DNA from: Streptomyces roseicoloratus
GTDB lineage: Bacteria > Actinomycetota > Actinomycetes > Streptomycetales > Streptomycetaceae
NCBI RefSeq assembly: GCF_004117935.1
Contig: NZ_SDOY01000142.1
Span: forward strand, 62,001-126,000
Direction: 5' to 3'
Length of the DNA: 64,000 nucleotides
Part shown: piece by piece, positions 7,759 through 16,853 of the stretch
How positions within the stretch are numbered: position 1 is the first letter of the stretch
Layout of the letters: each line of letters begins with the position of its first letter
Position numbers and translations under genes: made by a program
Notes under the pieces: model-generated
The model's database searches: none
Told to the model about the DNA's origin: nothing
The model's input: only the letters and a program-made list of their open reading frames with translations

Positions 7759-9305
7759 CCCCCGGACCGACGGCTGCCAGAAGGCCGGATCCCGGAACGA
7801 CGGCTCCGGGCCCGACGACCTCGGGCGCGACGCCTCCCGACAGGACGCCGCCCGGCAGGACGCCGCCCGACAGGACGCCGCCCGGCACGGCCGCGCCCGC
7901 CGCGACGGCGTCCGCTGCCGTCTCCGGCGGCGTCCGGCTCACCTGGGTTCAGCCCGAGGATCTGGTGGGGCACGAGCTGCGGCAGGCCGCCGAGGACGGT
8001 CGTGACGCGCGCGCCCTCGCCGCTCGCTGGCACGCCGCCGGTGGCCCCGCGGCCCCGGCCACGGCCGGTGCCTCCCCCACCCCGCGCCCCGGTCTGCGTC
8101 CCCTGGCCGAGGAGCTGCTCGACGCCCTGGCCGCTCTCCCCTCGCCTCTGGCGCACCACGAACCCACACCGCTCTCCGCCGTCACCGCTCTTGCTCCCGC
8201 CTGCGCCGACACGGCCGCCGCCCGCCCGTCACGGGACGACGCCCTGCTCCCCCGGCTGCACGCCGCCTGGCTCGGCCGGGCCGTCGGATGTCTGCTCGGG
8301 AAGCCCGTCGAGAAGCTGCCGCTGCCCGCGATCCGGGCACTCGCCCGGGCCGCGGGCAACTGGCCCCTCGACGGCTGGTTCACGGAGCGCGGCGTGCCGC
8401 CGGAGCTGCTCGTCGCCCATCCCTGGAACCGCCGCTCCGCCGGGACCTCCCTCGCCGAGAACATCGACGGGATGCCCGAGGACGACGACCTCAACTACCC
8501 CCTCCTCAACCTGCTGCTCCTCCAGCGGCACGGCCGCGGCTTCACCACCGCCGACGTCGCCCGGCTCTGGCTCGGCGAACTGCCCGCCGGGCGGACGTTC
8601 ACCGCCGAGCGGATCGCCTACCGCAACCTCCTCGACGGCGTCGAGCCGCCGCTCACCGCCACCCGCCGCAACCCGTTCCGGGAGTGGATCGGCGCGCAGA
8701 TCCGCGCCGACGTGCACGGCTGGACCAACCCCGGCGACCCGGCCGGCGCCGCCCGGCAGGCCCACCGGGACGCGGTGCTCACCCACACCGCCAACGGCGT
8801 GTACGGAGCCATGTTCGTCGCCGCGACGATCGCCACCGCCGCGGGCGGCGCCGCCGACGTGCACGAGTCCCTGGCCGCCGGGCTCGCGGTCGTGCCGCCG
8901 GAGTCCCGGCTGGCGAAGGCGGTCCGGTGCGGCATCGCCACCGCCCGCGCCCACCCCGGGCACCACGACTTCGACACCGTCGTGGACCGGCTCCACGCCG
9001 CGCTCGGCGGGTACCACTGGGTCCATGCCGTGCCCAACGCCGCCCTCCTCGCCGCCGCGCTCACCCACGCCGACGGCGACTTCACGCGCTCCGTCTGCGC
9101 GGCCGTCTCCGGCGGCTGGGACACCGACTCGAACGGCGCCACCGCCGGCTCGGTCGCGGGGCTGCTGGCCGGTCACCCCGAGCGGCTTCCCGCATTCTGG
9201 ACCTCTCCTCTCAAGAACCGTCTCTCGACCTCGGTGCCGTCCTTCGACGGCATCGGCTTCGACACCCTGGCCGCACTGACGCACTCGGAGGCAGTACGCC
9301 CATGA
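7755..9305 (+). CDS. ADP-ribosylglycohydrolase family protein 4
   Basis: A 516-residue protein. Residues 1-160 form a low-complexity N-terminal region including TPPDRTPPGRTPPD repeats (about 26-44) and a short conserved-looking segment RLTWVQPEDLVGHELRQA (about 61-78). The ADP-ribosylglycohydrolase domain follows. Its motifs are divergent: AVGCLLGKPVEK (about 176-187), PEDDDLNYPL (241-250) and GGWDTDSNGATAGSVAG (Asp456, Asp458). This variant differs clearly from the other three, suggesting a different substrate. The start overlaps the upstream stop (ATGA), and the stop overlaps the ribokinase start (ATGA). Family call is firm, function unknown. Confidence 0.83.
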   Translation: MTPGPTAARRPDPGTTAPGPTTSGATPPDRTPPGRTPPDRTPPGTAAPAATASAAVSGGVRLTWVQPEDLVGHELRQAAEDGRDARALAARWHAAGGPAAPATAGASPTPRPGLRPLAEELLDALAALPSPLAHHEPTPLSAVTALAPACADTAAARPSRDDALLPRLHAAWLGRAVGCLLGKPVEKLPLPAIRALARAAGNWPLDGWFTERGVPPELLVAHPWNRRSAGTSLAENIDGMPEDDDLNYPLLNLLLLQRHGRGFTTADVARLWLGELPAGRTFTAERIAYRNLLDGVEPPLTATRRNPFREWIGAQIRADVHGWTNPGDPAGAARQAHRDAVLTHTANGVYGAMFVAATIATAAGGAADVHESLAAGLAVVPPESRLAKAVRCGIATARAHPGHHDFDTVVDRLHAALGGYHWVHAVPNAALLAAALTHADGDFTRSVCAAVSGGWDTDSNGATAGSVAGLLAGHPERLPAFWTSPLKNRLSTSVPSFDGIGFDTLAALTHSEAVRP

Positions 9306-10195
9306 CCAGCAGCATCGTCGTACTCGGCAGCACGAACATGGACCTCGTGGCCTATGTGGCCAAGGCACCCGCCCGCGGCGAGACCGTCACCGGCCGCGAG
9401 TTCCTCACCGTGCCCGGCGGCAAGGGCGCCAACCAGGCCGTCGCCGCGGCCCGCGCCGGCGCCGAGGTGTCGATGATCGGCGCGGTCGGCGCCGACGACT
9501 TCGGCCTGCGGATGCGGAGCGCCCTGGAGCACAGCGGTGTCGACACCGACCTGCTGCGCACCGTCGAAGGCCCGTCCGGCACCGCGCACATCGTCGTCGA
9601 CGACGAGGGCGGCAACGCGATCGTCGTCGTCCCCGGCGCCAACGGCACCGTCACCTCCCTCGACCACGGCGACGAGGCCCTGATCGGCACCGCCGACGCC
9701 CTGCTACTCCAGCTCGAACTCCCCCTCTCCGTCGTCGTCGAAGGCGCCCGCGCCGCCCGCGAGCGCGGCGTCCGCACCGTCCTCACGCCGTCCCCCGTAC
9801 GCGCCCTCCCTCCGGAACTCCTCGCCGCCACCGACCTGTTGGTGCCGAACGAGCACGAGGCCGTCGCCCTCACCGGCCGCACCGACCCGCACGCCGCCGC
9901 ACAGGCGCTGCTCGACTGGGTGCCCGAGGTGGTGGTCACGCTCGGCTCCGCCGGCTGCCTCTACGCCGCGCGCGGCGCCGAACCGCTGACCGTGCCCGCC
10001 CCCAGCGTCCGGGCCGTGGACACCACCGCCGCCGGTGACACCTTCGTGGGCGTCCTGGCCGTGGCCCTCACCGAGGGCAGGCCCATGCCGGAGGCCCTCG
10101 ACTGGGCGGCCGCGGCGGCGGCGCTCTCCGTGCAGCACGCGGGCGCGTCCACCTCGATGCCCTACCGCGTCGCGATCGAGGCGGCCCTCGCGTGA
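9302..10195 (+). CDS. Ribokinase-family (PfkB) sugar kinase
   Basis: A 297-residue PfkB-family kinase closest to ribokinase, which phosphorylates ribose to ribose 5-phosphate for the pentose phosphate pathway. Motifs: N-terminal GSTNMDLVAY, substrate-site GGKGANQ (39-45), and the C-terminal anion hole and catalytic base DTTAAGDTF with Asp246. Length is typical. It overlaps the upstream gene by four bases and the downstream CoA-transferase by four bases (GTGA). Its position after four glycohydrolase-fold proteins suggests it traps a pentose released by them. The exact sugar is inferred; a related nucleoside kinase is an alternative. Confidence 0.9.
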   Translation: MTSSIVVLGSTNMDLVAYVAKAPARGETVTGREFLTVPGGKGANQAVAAARAGAEVSMIGAVGADDFGLRMRSALEHSGVDTDLLRTVEGPSGTAHIVVDDEGGNAIVVVPGANGTVTSLDHGDEALIGTADALLLQLELPLSVVVEGARAARERGVRTVLTPSPVRALPPELLAATDLLVPNEHEAVALTGRTDPHAAAQALLDWVPEVVVTLGSAGCLYAARGAEPLTVPAPSVRAVDTTAAGDTFVGVLAVALTEGRPMPEALDWAAAAAALSVQHAGASTSMPYRVAIEAALA

Positions 10196-11451
10196 ACGCC
10201 CCGCACCCGTCCGCACCCGCCACCGGCCCCGCCGACCCGCCCGACGCCACCGGCCCCGCCGCACCCGCCCGGCCGCTCGACGGGCTGCGCGTCCTCGACC
10301 TCGCCACCCTCTTCGCCGGGCCGCTCGCCGCCACCCTGCTCGGCGACTTCGGCGCCGACGTCGTCAAGATCGAGCACCCGCGCAAGCCCGATCCGTCCCG
10401 CGGCCACGGCCCCGCCAAGGACGGCGTCGGCCTGTGGTGGAAGGTCCTCGGCCGCAACAAGCGGACGATGACGCTCGACCTGTCCACCCGCGGCGGCCGC
10501 GACACCCTGCTCCGGCTCGCCGCCGACGCCGACGTGATCGTGGAGAACTTCCGCCCCGGCACCCTCGAACGCTGGGGGCTCGGCTGGGAGGAGCTGTCCA
10601 CCGTCAACCCGCGGCTCGTGCTCGCCCGCGTCACCGGCTTCGGCCAGTTCGGCCCGTACGCCCACCGCCCGGGCTTCGGCACCCTGGCCGAGGCGATGAG
10701 CGGCTTCGCCGCCATCACCGGCGAACCCGACGGACCGCCGACCCTGCCGCCCTTCGGCCTCGCCGACTCCATCGCCGCCCTCACCACCGCGTACGCCGTG
10801 ATGACCGCGCTCGCCGCGAGGCACACCACCGGCCACGGCCAGGTCGTCGACATGGCCATCATCGAACCGATGCTCTCCGTCATCGGACCCCACCCCCTCT
10901 GGTACGACCAGCTCGGCTACGTCCAGCCGCGCACCGGCAACCGCTCCCGCAACAACGCCCCGCGCAACACGTACCGGACCGCCGACGGCTCCTGGGTCGC
11001 CGTCTCCACCTCCGCCCAGTCCATCGCCGAACGCGTGCTGCGCCTCGTCGGCCGCCCGGAGCTGATCGACGAGCCCTGGTTCGCCACCGGCACCGGCCGC
11101 GCCACCCACGCGGAGGTCCTCGACGAGGCGGTCGGTTCGTGGATCGCCCGCCACACCCGCGACGAGGCCCTGGCCGCGTTCGAGAAGGCGGAGGCCGCGA
11201 TCGCCCCCGTCTACGACGTCCGGGACGTCCTCGACGACCCCCAGTTCCAGGCCCTCGGCACGGTCACCGAGGTCCCGGACCCGGAGCTCGGCCCGATCCG
11301 GATGCAGAACGTGCTCTTCCGGCTCTCCGACACCCCGGGCGCCATCCGCTGGGCCGGCCGGCCGCACGGCGCCGACACCGCCGCACTCCTCACGGAGCTC
11401 GGCCTCGGTCCCGACGAGATCGACGCGCTGCGCGCCGAAGGAGCCGTATGA
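10192..11451 (+). CDS. CaiB/BaiF-family (class III) CoA-transferase
   Basis: A 419-residue class III CoA-transferase, which moves CoA between carboxylic acids through an Asp-bound mixed anhydride. The domain starts near residue 28 (RPLDGLRVLDLATLFAGP). It carries GDFGADVVKIEHP (51-63), VENFRPGTLERWGL and the catalytic Asp192 in FGLADSIAAL. The first 27 residues are Pro/Ala-rich. Start is GTG overlapping the ribokinase stop. With the CitE-like lyase downstream it resembles the CoA-transferase plus lyase pair used in itaconate or citramalate breakdown, though no itaconyl-CoA hydratase is encoded here. The acid substrate is unknown. Confidence 0.88.
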   Translation: MNAPHPSAPATGPADPPDATGPAAPARPLDGLRVLDLATLFAGPLAATLLGDFGADVVKIEHPRKPDPSRGHGPAKDGVGLWWKVLGRNKRTMTLDLSTRGGRDTLLRLAADADVIVENFRPGTLERWGLGWEELSTVNPRLVLARVTGFGQFGPYAHRPGFGTLAEAMSGFAAITGEPDGPPTLPPFGLADSIAALTTAYAVMTALAARHTTGHGQVVDMAIIEPMLSVIGPHPLWYDQLGYVQPRTGNRSRNNAPRNTYRTADGSWVAVSTSAQSIAERVLRLVGRPELIDEPWFATGTGRATHAEVLDEAVGSWIARHTRDEALAAFEKAEAAIAPVYDVRDVLDDPQFQALGTVTEVPDPELGPIRMQNVLFRLSDTPGAIRWAGRPHGADTAALLTELGLGPDEIDALRAEGAV

Positions 11452-12254
11452 ACCCGAGCACCCTTCCCCTCACCTGGCTCTACGCCCCGGGCGACCGCCC
11501 GGACGTGGTCCGCAAGGCCCTCGCCTCCGGCGCCGACGTCGTCATCGTCGACCTGGAGGACGCGGTGGCCCCGGACCGCAGGGCCTACGCCCTCGCGGCC
11601 ACCCGCGAACTGCTCGCCGATCCCCAGCCCGTACCGGTCCATGTCCGTGTCCACGCATTCCGCGACATCCCTTCCCTGGTCTCCCTGCCCGGACTCGTCG
11701 CTCTCCGTGTTCCCAAGGTGACACACGCCACTGACATCGCCCGGATCGTCGAGCTCTCCGCGGGCCTCCCGCTCTACCCGCTCCTGGAGAACGCGCTCGC
11801 GGTGGAGCACGCGTACGCCATCGCCACGGCGCACCCCTCGGTCCACGGCATCGCGCTCGGCGAGGCCGACCTCGCCGCCGACCTGGGCGTACGCGAGGAC
11901 CGGGGGCTCGACTGGCCGCGCAGCCGGGTCGTGGTCGCCGCCCGGGCCGCCGCCCTGCCGCCGCCCGTCCAGTCCGTCCACCCCGACGTCCGCGACCTCG
12001 ACGCCCTTGCCGCGAGCTGCGCGCGCGGCCGGGCGCTGGGATTCCTCGGCCGGGCGGCGATCCATCCCCGCCAGCTCCCGGTCATCGAGCGGGCCTACCT
12101 CCCCACCTCCGACGAGATCGCCGCCGCCGAAGAAGTCGTCAAGGCGGCGGAGGTCCAGGACGGCGCCCTCGCTCTGCCCGACGGCCGCTTCGTCGACGCT
12201 GCCGTCGTCGTCCGCGCCCGCCGCGTCCTGGCCTTGGCGGCCCGCCGGGCGTAG
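11448..12254 (+). CDS. HpcH/HpaI-CitE family acyl-CoA lyase
   Basis: A 268-residue TIM-barrel lyase of the HpcH/HpaI aldolase and citrate-lyase beta family, which cleaves beta-hydroxyacyl-CoA compounds such as citryl-, malyl- or citramalyl-CoA. Visible features: LYAPGDRPD near the start, DLEDAV (35-40), Arg67 in HVRVH, Mg2+ ligand Glu114 in PLLENA, and GEADLAADLG with Asp141. Length fits the family. It is the last gene of the operon, starting at an ATGA overlap with the CoA-transferase and ending before a 20-base-pair terminator. The CoA-transferase probably makes its substrate. Specificity not determined. Confidence 0.87.
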   Translation: MNPSTLPLTWLYAPGDRPDVVRKALASGADVVIVDLEDAVAPDRRAYALAATRELLADPQPVPVHVRVHAFRDIPSLVSLPGLVALRVPKVTHATDIARIVELSAGLPLYPLLENALAVEHAYAIATAHPSVHGIALGEADLAADLGVREDRGLDWPRSRVVVAARAAALPPPVQSVHPDVRDLDALAASCARGRALGFLGRAAIHPRQLPVIERAYLPTSDEIAAAEEVVKAAEVQDGALALPDGRFVDAAVVVRARRVLALAARRA

Positions 12255-12328
12255 GCGGTGTCCTCCGGATCACGGCCCGGGGCCCGCCTCGGCGGTCGGG
12301 CGCTGACCCGCACGGCGCGGGCGGAAAT

Positions 12329-12372
12329 GGCGGAGGGCCGCCGGGACCAGTCGGTCCCGGCGGCCCTCCGCC
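12329..12372. terminator. Perfect 20-base-pair hairpin between convergent genes
   Basis: Two perfectly complementary 20-base arms (12329-12348 and 12353-12372) flank an AGTC loop. They lie between the CitE-like lyase (plus) and lgt (minus), so this is a likely bidirectional terminator. Confidence 0.85.
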
Positions 12373-12393
12373 TCGTGCCCTGTGTCCCGCGGG

Positions 12394-13410
12394 TCAGCGC
12401 CCGCCGGCTCCGGCGCCGTTCCCGGCGCCGTCCTTGTCCTTCGCGTCCGCGGCCGGGGCGTCGTCCGCGACGGCGTCCGTGTCGCCGGGCGCGGCGTCCT
12501 CGGCCGGCGCGCCGTCGCCGTCGGCGCCGGTCGTGTCGGTCGCGTCCGCGGCCTCGCCGGTCTTCCCACCGTCCACGGCCCCGTCACCGCCCACGGCCTT
12601 CTTCGGCTCGACGGTCTCCTCGCGCCCCGGACGCACCTTCGCCGAGATCACGATGTACGCGACGGCCAGCAGGAACACGATGATCGCGGTCCACACGTTC
12701 AGCCGGAGGCCGAGAACGTGGTGCGCCTCGTCGACGCGCATGTACTCGATCCAGCCCCGGCCGGCGCAGTACGCGGCGACGTAGAGCGCGAAGGCGCGGC
12801 CGTGGCCGAGCTTGAAGCGGCGGTCGGCCCAGATGACGAGGAGCGCGACGCCGATGCACCACAGCGACTCGTAGAGGAAGGTCGGGTGGTAGACGCCCTC
12901 GACACGGTTGGCGCCGGCGCTGATCTCCAGGCCCCAGGGCAGGTCGGTCGGCTTGCCGTACAGCTCCTGGTTGAACCAGTTGCCCCAGCGGCCGACGGCC
13001 TGGGCGAGGGCGATGCCCGGCGCGATGGCGTCCGCGTACGCCGGGAGCGGGATGCCGCGGCGGCGGCAGCCGATCCAGGCGCCGACGGCACCGAGCGCGA
13101 TGGCGCCCCAGATACCGAGGCCGCCTTCCCAGATCTTGAAGGCGTCGACCCAGTTCTCACCCTCGCTGAAGTACAGCTGGTAGTCGGTGATCACGTGGTA
13201 GAGCCGGCCGCCGACGAGGCCGAAGGGCACGGCCCAGACGGCGATGTCGGCCACGGTGCCGGCGGTGCCGCCCCGGGCGATCCAGCGCTTGTTGCCGAGC
13301 CAGACGGCGACGAAGACACCGATGATGATGCAGAAGGCATAGCCGCGCAGCGGGATCGGTCCGAGGTGGATCACGCCGGTCGACGGGCTGGGAATGAAGG
13401 CAAGGTCCAT
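12394..13410 (-). CDS. lgt: Prolipoprotein diacylglyceryl transferase
   Basis: Transfers diacylglycerol from phosphatidylglycerol to the lipobox cysteine of prolipoproteins, the first step of lipoprotein maturation at the membrane; the partner signal peptidase lspA lies at 52902-53474. The protein is 338 residues with about seven membrane helices. It has the family signature GRWGNWFNQELYG (140-152), the catalytic His equivalent in GRLYHVITD (His72) and an Arg in CAGRGWIEYMR. Residues after about 270 form an Ala/Asp/Gly-rich acidic tail, common in actinobacteria. The start at 13410 (MDLAFIPSP) gives the expected N-terminus. It ends before a shared strong terminator. No clear Shine-Dalgarno is visible. 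Confidence 0.95.
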   Translation of the reverse strand: MDLAFIPSPSTGVIHLGPIPLRGYAFCIIIGVFVAVWLGNKRWIARGGTAGTVADIAVWAVPFGLVGGRLYHVITDYQLYFSEGENWVDAFKIWEGGLGIWGAIALGAVGAWIGCRRRGIPLPAYADAIAPGIALAQAVGRWGNWFNQELYGKPTDLPWGLEISAGANRVEGVYHPTFLYESLWCIGVALLVIWADRRFKLGHGRAFALYVAAYCAGRGWIEYMRVDEAHHVLGLRLNVWTAIIVFLLAVAYIVISAKVRPGREETVEPKKAVGGDGAVDGGKTGEAADATDTTGADGDGAPAEDAAPGDTDAVADDAPAADAKDKDGAGNGAGAGGR

Positions 13411-13659
13411 GGCAGGACCGACGCTACCCTGCCGGGCGGGCCGTACGGCAGCCAGCCCGGCAACTTCTCCGTAACGCCGTCGGGATCGTCGCCGGCCGGC
13501 CACCGGCCGTCGGTGGCTCCGGTGGCCGGATGTGACGACCGGCGGCGGGCGGCGGCGCGGGCTCGGTCTGCGGCCCAGGCGGCCGACGAGGGCTTCGCCG
13601 CCCGTCGGGGCCTGACGTCCGTCAGTGGCCCGTAGGGCCCGTCAACGGCCTGTAGCCCC

Positions 13660-14508
13660 TCAGCGGCCGGCGGCCGCTCCGGCGCCCGGGGAGCCCGCGG
13701 CCGGGGAGGCGGTGCCGGGCTTCTTGCCCTGGTTGGCCTCGGCGACCCACTTCTTCAGGTTCTCCACGGAGATCTGCTCGTTCCCCTTCTTCGGGAAGAT
13801 CGATTCTCCGTTGAGCAGCACGGACGGCGTGCCGCTGAACTCGCTGCTGCGGAAGGCGTCGTTCGACTTCTTCACCCAGCCGTCGTGCGTGCCGTCCTCG
13901 ACGCAGCTGCGGAAGGCGGGCGTGTCGAGCCCGGGGACCTTCGCGGCGAGTTCGATGAGCTTGGCGTTGTCGGCGTAGGCGTCGTCGGTTTCCTGCGGCT
14001 GGTTCACGTACAGCGTGTCGTGGTACGCGGTGAACTTCCCGGCGTCCTGGGCGCAGGCGGCGGCGTTCGCGGCGCGCAGCGAGCCGCTGCCGCCCAGGTT
14101 GCCGTCGATGAGGGTGGCGAGGTGGTACTCGGCCTTGACCGCGCCCGAGGCCTCCAGCTCGTGGATGGTGTCGCGGAAGAAGTTCTCGAACTGGGCGCAC
14201 GCGGGGCAGCGGAAGTCCTCCCAGACGGCGAGCGTGGCCGGTGCGTCCGGCTTGCCCTGCGGGATGGCGGGCTTGTCACCGCCGACGGCGCCGGCCGGGG
14301 CGACGACGGGGCCCGCCTTGTCCGAGCTGTCCTTGCCCCCGGTGTTGGCCGCGATCACGCCGACGACCGCGGCCAGGCCGAGGACGCCGACGACCGCCGC
14401 CGACACGATGAGGACGCGGCGCTGCTTCTCGCGGGCCTTCTCGCGCTCGCGCTGCTGCTGGAGGCGCTCCCGCGCGCTCCGGTTACCGTCACGGTTCTTC
14501 TCGCTCAC
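13660..14508 (-). CDS. Membrane-anchored DsbA-like thioredoxin-fold protein
   Basis: A 282-residue DsbA/FrnE-like oxidoreductase. A basic, Gln/Arg-rich cytosolic N-terminus (1-31) is followed by one membrane helix (about 32-54) and an extracytoplasmic thioredoxin fold with active site CPAC (Cys101, Cys104) in WEDFRCPACAQF. The cis-Pro segment is SGTPSVLLNG. The end is an Ala/Gly/Pro-rich tail. Probably introduces or shuffles disulfides in exported proteins. GTG start. It lies between lgt and trpA; a hairpin terminator separates it from trpA. A close paralogue is at 44730-45545. Confidence 0.9.
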   Translation of the reverse strand: MSEKNRDGNRSARERLQQQREREKAREKQRRVLIVSAAVVGVLGLAAVVGVIAANTGGKDSSDKAGPVVAPAGAVGGDKPAIPQGKPDAPATLAVWEDFRCPACAQFENFFRDTIHELEASGAVKAEYHLATLIDGNLGGSGSLRAANAAACAQDAGKFTAYHDTLYVNQPQETDDAYADNAKLIELAAKVPGLDTPAFRSCVEDGTHDGWVKKSNDAFRSSEFSGTPSVLLNGESIFPKKGNEQISVENLKKWVAEANQGKKPGTASPAAGSPGAGAAAGR

Positions 14509-14521
14509 GCCACGAGAACGA

Positions 14522-14551
14522 ACCGGGGAGGCACGCGCGTGCCTCCCCGGT
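14522..14551. terminator. 13-base-pair hairpin downstream of trpA
   Basis: ACCGGGGAGGCAC and its complement (14539-14551) pair perfectly around a GCGC loop. It lies just past the trpA stop and before the DsbA-like start, so it likely ends the trpCMBA transcript. Confidence 0.8.
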
Positions 14552-14571
14552 CACGAATCCACCCGTATGGG

Positions 14572-15390
14572 TTACTTCCTGCGGCGGACTCCCGCGGCGA
14601 GTTCGGCCGCCAGTTCCCTTACGGCGCCGAGCGCGGCGGCCTCGTCGCCGTCCGCGTCGAGGATCCGCTTGACGAAGGCGGAACCGACGATGACGCCGTC
14701 GGCGAAGCCGGCGACCTCCTCGGCCTGGGTGGCGTTGGAGACGCCGAGGCCCACGCACACCGGCAGCTCGCTGGTGGCCCGGGTACGGCGGACCAGGTCG
14801 GCGGCCTGCTCGCCGACCGACTCGCGGGTTCCGGTGACGCCCATGAGGGAGGCGGCGTAGACGAAGCCGGAGCCGGCCGCGGTGATGGTCGCCAGGCGCT
14901 CGTCCCTGCTGCTGGGGGCGACGACGAAGACGGTGGCGAGACCGTGCTTGTCGGCGTGCTCCCGCCACACGGCGGACTCCTGGACCGGCAGGTCGGGCAG
15001 GATGCAGCCCGCGCCGCCGGCCGCGGCCAGCTCCTCGGTGAAGCGCTCGATGCCGTAGCGGTCGATGGGGTTCCAGTACGTCATCACGAGGACCGGCTTG
15101 CCGGTGGCCTCGTGGGCCTCCCTGACCGTGCGCATCACGTCGGCGATCTTCACGCCGCCGCGCAGCGCGATGTCGTCGGCGGTCTGGATGACCGGGCCGT
15201 CGAGGACCGGGTCGCTGTGCGGCAGGCCGACCTCGACGACGTCGGCGCCGCCGTCGAAGACCGCCTTGATCGCGGCGATGCCGCCGTCGACGGTCGGGAA
15301 GCCGGCCGGCAGGTACGCGATGAGCGCGGCCCGGTCCTCGGCCTTCGCCGCGGCGAGGGTCTCTTCGAGCAGCTGGATGGTGCCGGTCAC
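14572..15390 (-). CDS. trpA: Tryptophan synthase alpha subunit
   Basis: Cleaves indole-3-glycerol phosphate to indole and glyceraldehyde 3-phosphate; the indole is channelled to TrpB. The protein is 272 residues, a normal length. Catalytic residues equivalent to Glu49 and Asp60 of the E. coli enzyme are visible as Glu53 in VEVGLPHSDP and Asp64 in VLDGPVIQ. The phosphate-binding end GVIVGSAFVK is present. The GTG start overlaps the trpB stop by four bases, typical of translational coupling of the two subunits. It is followed by a strong terminator. Confidence 0.97.
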   Translation of the reverse strand: MTGTIQLLEETLAAAKAEDRAALIAYLPAGFPTVDGGIAAIKAVFDGGADVVEVGLPHSDPVLDGPVIQTADDIALRGGVKIADVMRTVREAHEATGKPVLVMTYWNPIDRYGIERFTEELAAAGGAGCILPDLPVQESAVWREHADKHGLATVFVVAPSSRDERLATITAAGSGFVYAASLMGVTGTRESVGEQAADLVRRTRATSELPVCVGLGVSNATQAEEVAGFADGVIVGSAFVKRILDADGDEAAALGAVRELAAELAAGVRRRK

Positions 15391-16670
15391 TTGGCGTCCC
15401 CTTCGATCTCGGCGGTGGCGGCCTGGTTCGCGGCCACCTCGGCGTCGGTGTCGTACAGGCCGAAGTAGCGGGCGGCGGTGTCCATGTCCTTGTCGCCGCG
15501 GCCGGAGAGGTTCACGACGATCAGCCCGTCCTTGCCGAGTTCCCTGCCGACCTCCAGGGCCCCGGCGAGGGCGTGCGCCGACTCGATGGCCGGGATGATG
15601 CCCTCGGTACGGGAGAGCAGGCGCAGCGCCTGCATGGCGGCGTCGTCGGTGACGGCCCGGTACTCGCCGCGGCCGCTGTCCTTGAGGAAGGCGTGCTCGG
15701 GGCCGATGCCCGGGTAGTCGAGGCCGGCCGAGATCGAGTACGGCTCGGTGATCTGGCCCTCCTCGTCCTGGAGGACGTAGCTCCGGGAACCGTGGAGGAT
15801 GCCGGGCTCGCCGGCGGTGAGCGTCGCGGCGTGCTCGCCGGTCTCGACGCCGTGGCCGGCCGGCTCGCAGCCGATCAGCCGGACGGAGGCGTCCGGGACG
15901 AAGGCGTGGAAGAGGCCGATGGCGTTGGATCCGCCGCCGACGCAGGCGACGGCCGCATCGGGCAGGCGTCCGGCGAGCTCCAGGATCTGCCGGCGGGCCT
16001 CGACGCCGATCACGCGGTGGAAGTCGCGGACCATGGCGGGGAAGGGGTGCGGGCCGGCGACGGTGCCGAAGAGGTAGTGGGTGCTGTCGACGTTGGCGAC
16101 CCAGTCCCGGAACGCCTCGTTGATGGCGTCCTTGAGGGTGCGGCTGCCGGACTTCACGGCGATGACCTCGGCGCCGAGCATGCGCATGCGGGCGACGTTG
16201 AGGGCCTGCCGCTGGGTGTCGATCTCACCCATGTAGATGGTGCAGTCGAGGCCGAACAGGGCGCAGGCGGTGGCGGTGGCGACGCCGTGCTGGCCGGCGC
16301 CGGTCTCCGCGATGACCCGGGTCTTGCCCATGCGCCTGGTGAGCAGGGCCTGGCCGAGCACGTTGTTGATCTTGTGCGAGCCGGTGTGGTTGAGGTCCTC
16401 GCGCTTGAGGAAGACGCGGGCGCCGCCGGCGTGCTCGGCGAACCGCGGGACCTCGGTGAGGGCGGAGGGGCGGCCCGTGTAGTGGACCATCAGGTCGTTG
16501 AGCTCGCGGGCGAACTCGGGGTCGTGCTTGGCCTTGTCGTACTCGACGGCGACCTCGTCGACGGCGGCGACGAGGGCCTCCGGGATGAACTTGCCGCCGT
16601 AGGCACCGAAGTAGCCCTCGGCGGACGGGACCTGGCCCTCCAGGTCCGGAATGAAGAACTCGCTGGACAT
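15387..16670 (-). CDS. trpB: Tryptophan synthase beta subunit
   Basis: PLP enzyme joining indole and serine to make tryptophan, in an alpha2beta2 complex with TrpA. The protein is 427 residues. PLP lysine is Lys100 in LNHTGSHKINN; the PLP phosphate loop GGGSNAIG and the motif EDLNHTGSHK are intact. The start at 16670 (MSSEFFIPDL) is preceded by GAGGAGCAACCGC, a strong ribosome binding site. Upstream is an unusual 1.2 kb repeat-filled gap before trpM and trpC, so trpBA may have its own promoter or be read through a long structured RNA. Confidence 0.97.
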   Translation of the reverse strand: MSSEFFIPDLEGQVPSAEGYFGAYGGKFIPEALVAAVDEVAVEYDKAKHDPEFARELNDLMVHYTGRPSALTEVPRFAEHAGGARVFLKREDLNHTGSHKINNVLGQALLTRRMGKTRVIAETGAGQHGVATATACALFGLDCTIYMGEIDTQRQALNVARMRMLGAEVIAVKSGSRTLKDAINEAFRDWVANVDSTHYLFGTVAGPHPFPAMVRDFHRVIGVEARRQILELAGRLPDAAVACVGGGSNAIGLFHAFVPDASVRLIGCEPAGHGVETGEHAATLTAGEPGILHGSRSYVLQDEEGQITEPYSISAGLDYPGIGPEHAFLKDSGRGEYRAVTDDAAMQALRLLSRTEGIIPAIESAHALAGALEVGRELGKDGLIVVNLSGRGDKDMDTAARYFGLYDTDAEVAANQAATAEIEGDAK

Positions 16671-16853
16671 GCGGTTGCTCCTCGCGGGGCCGGTGGCCCC
16701 GAATGACGTGCGGTTGATGGTCACGTTATGCGCGCGCTCCCCTGCCCTACGGCACCCCACCCCGGACCGCGACCCCGGCCACGGACCGCCACCCACCCGG
16801 GGCTACGCCCGGCCGGATGGAGCCTGCGCCCCGACAGAGGCGGCGCCCCGCGG

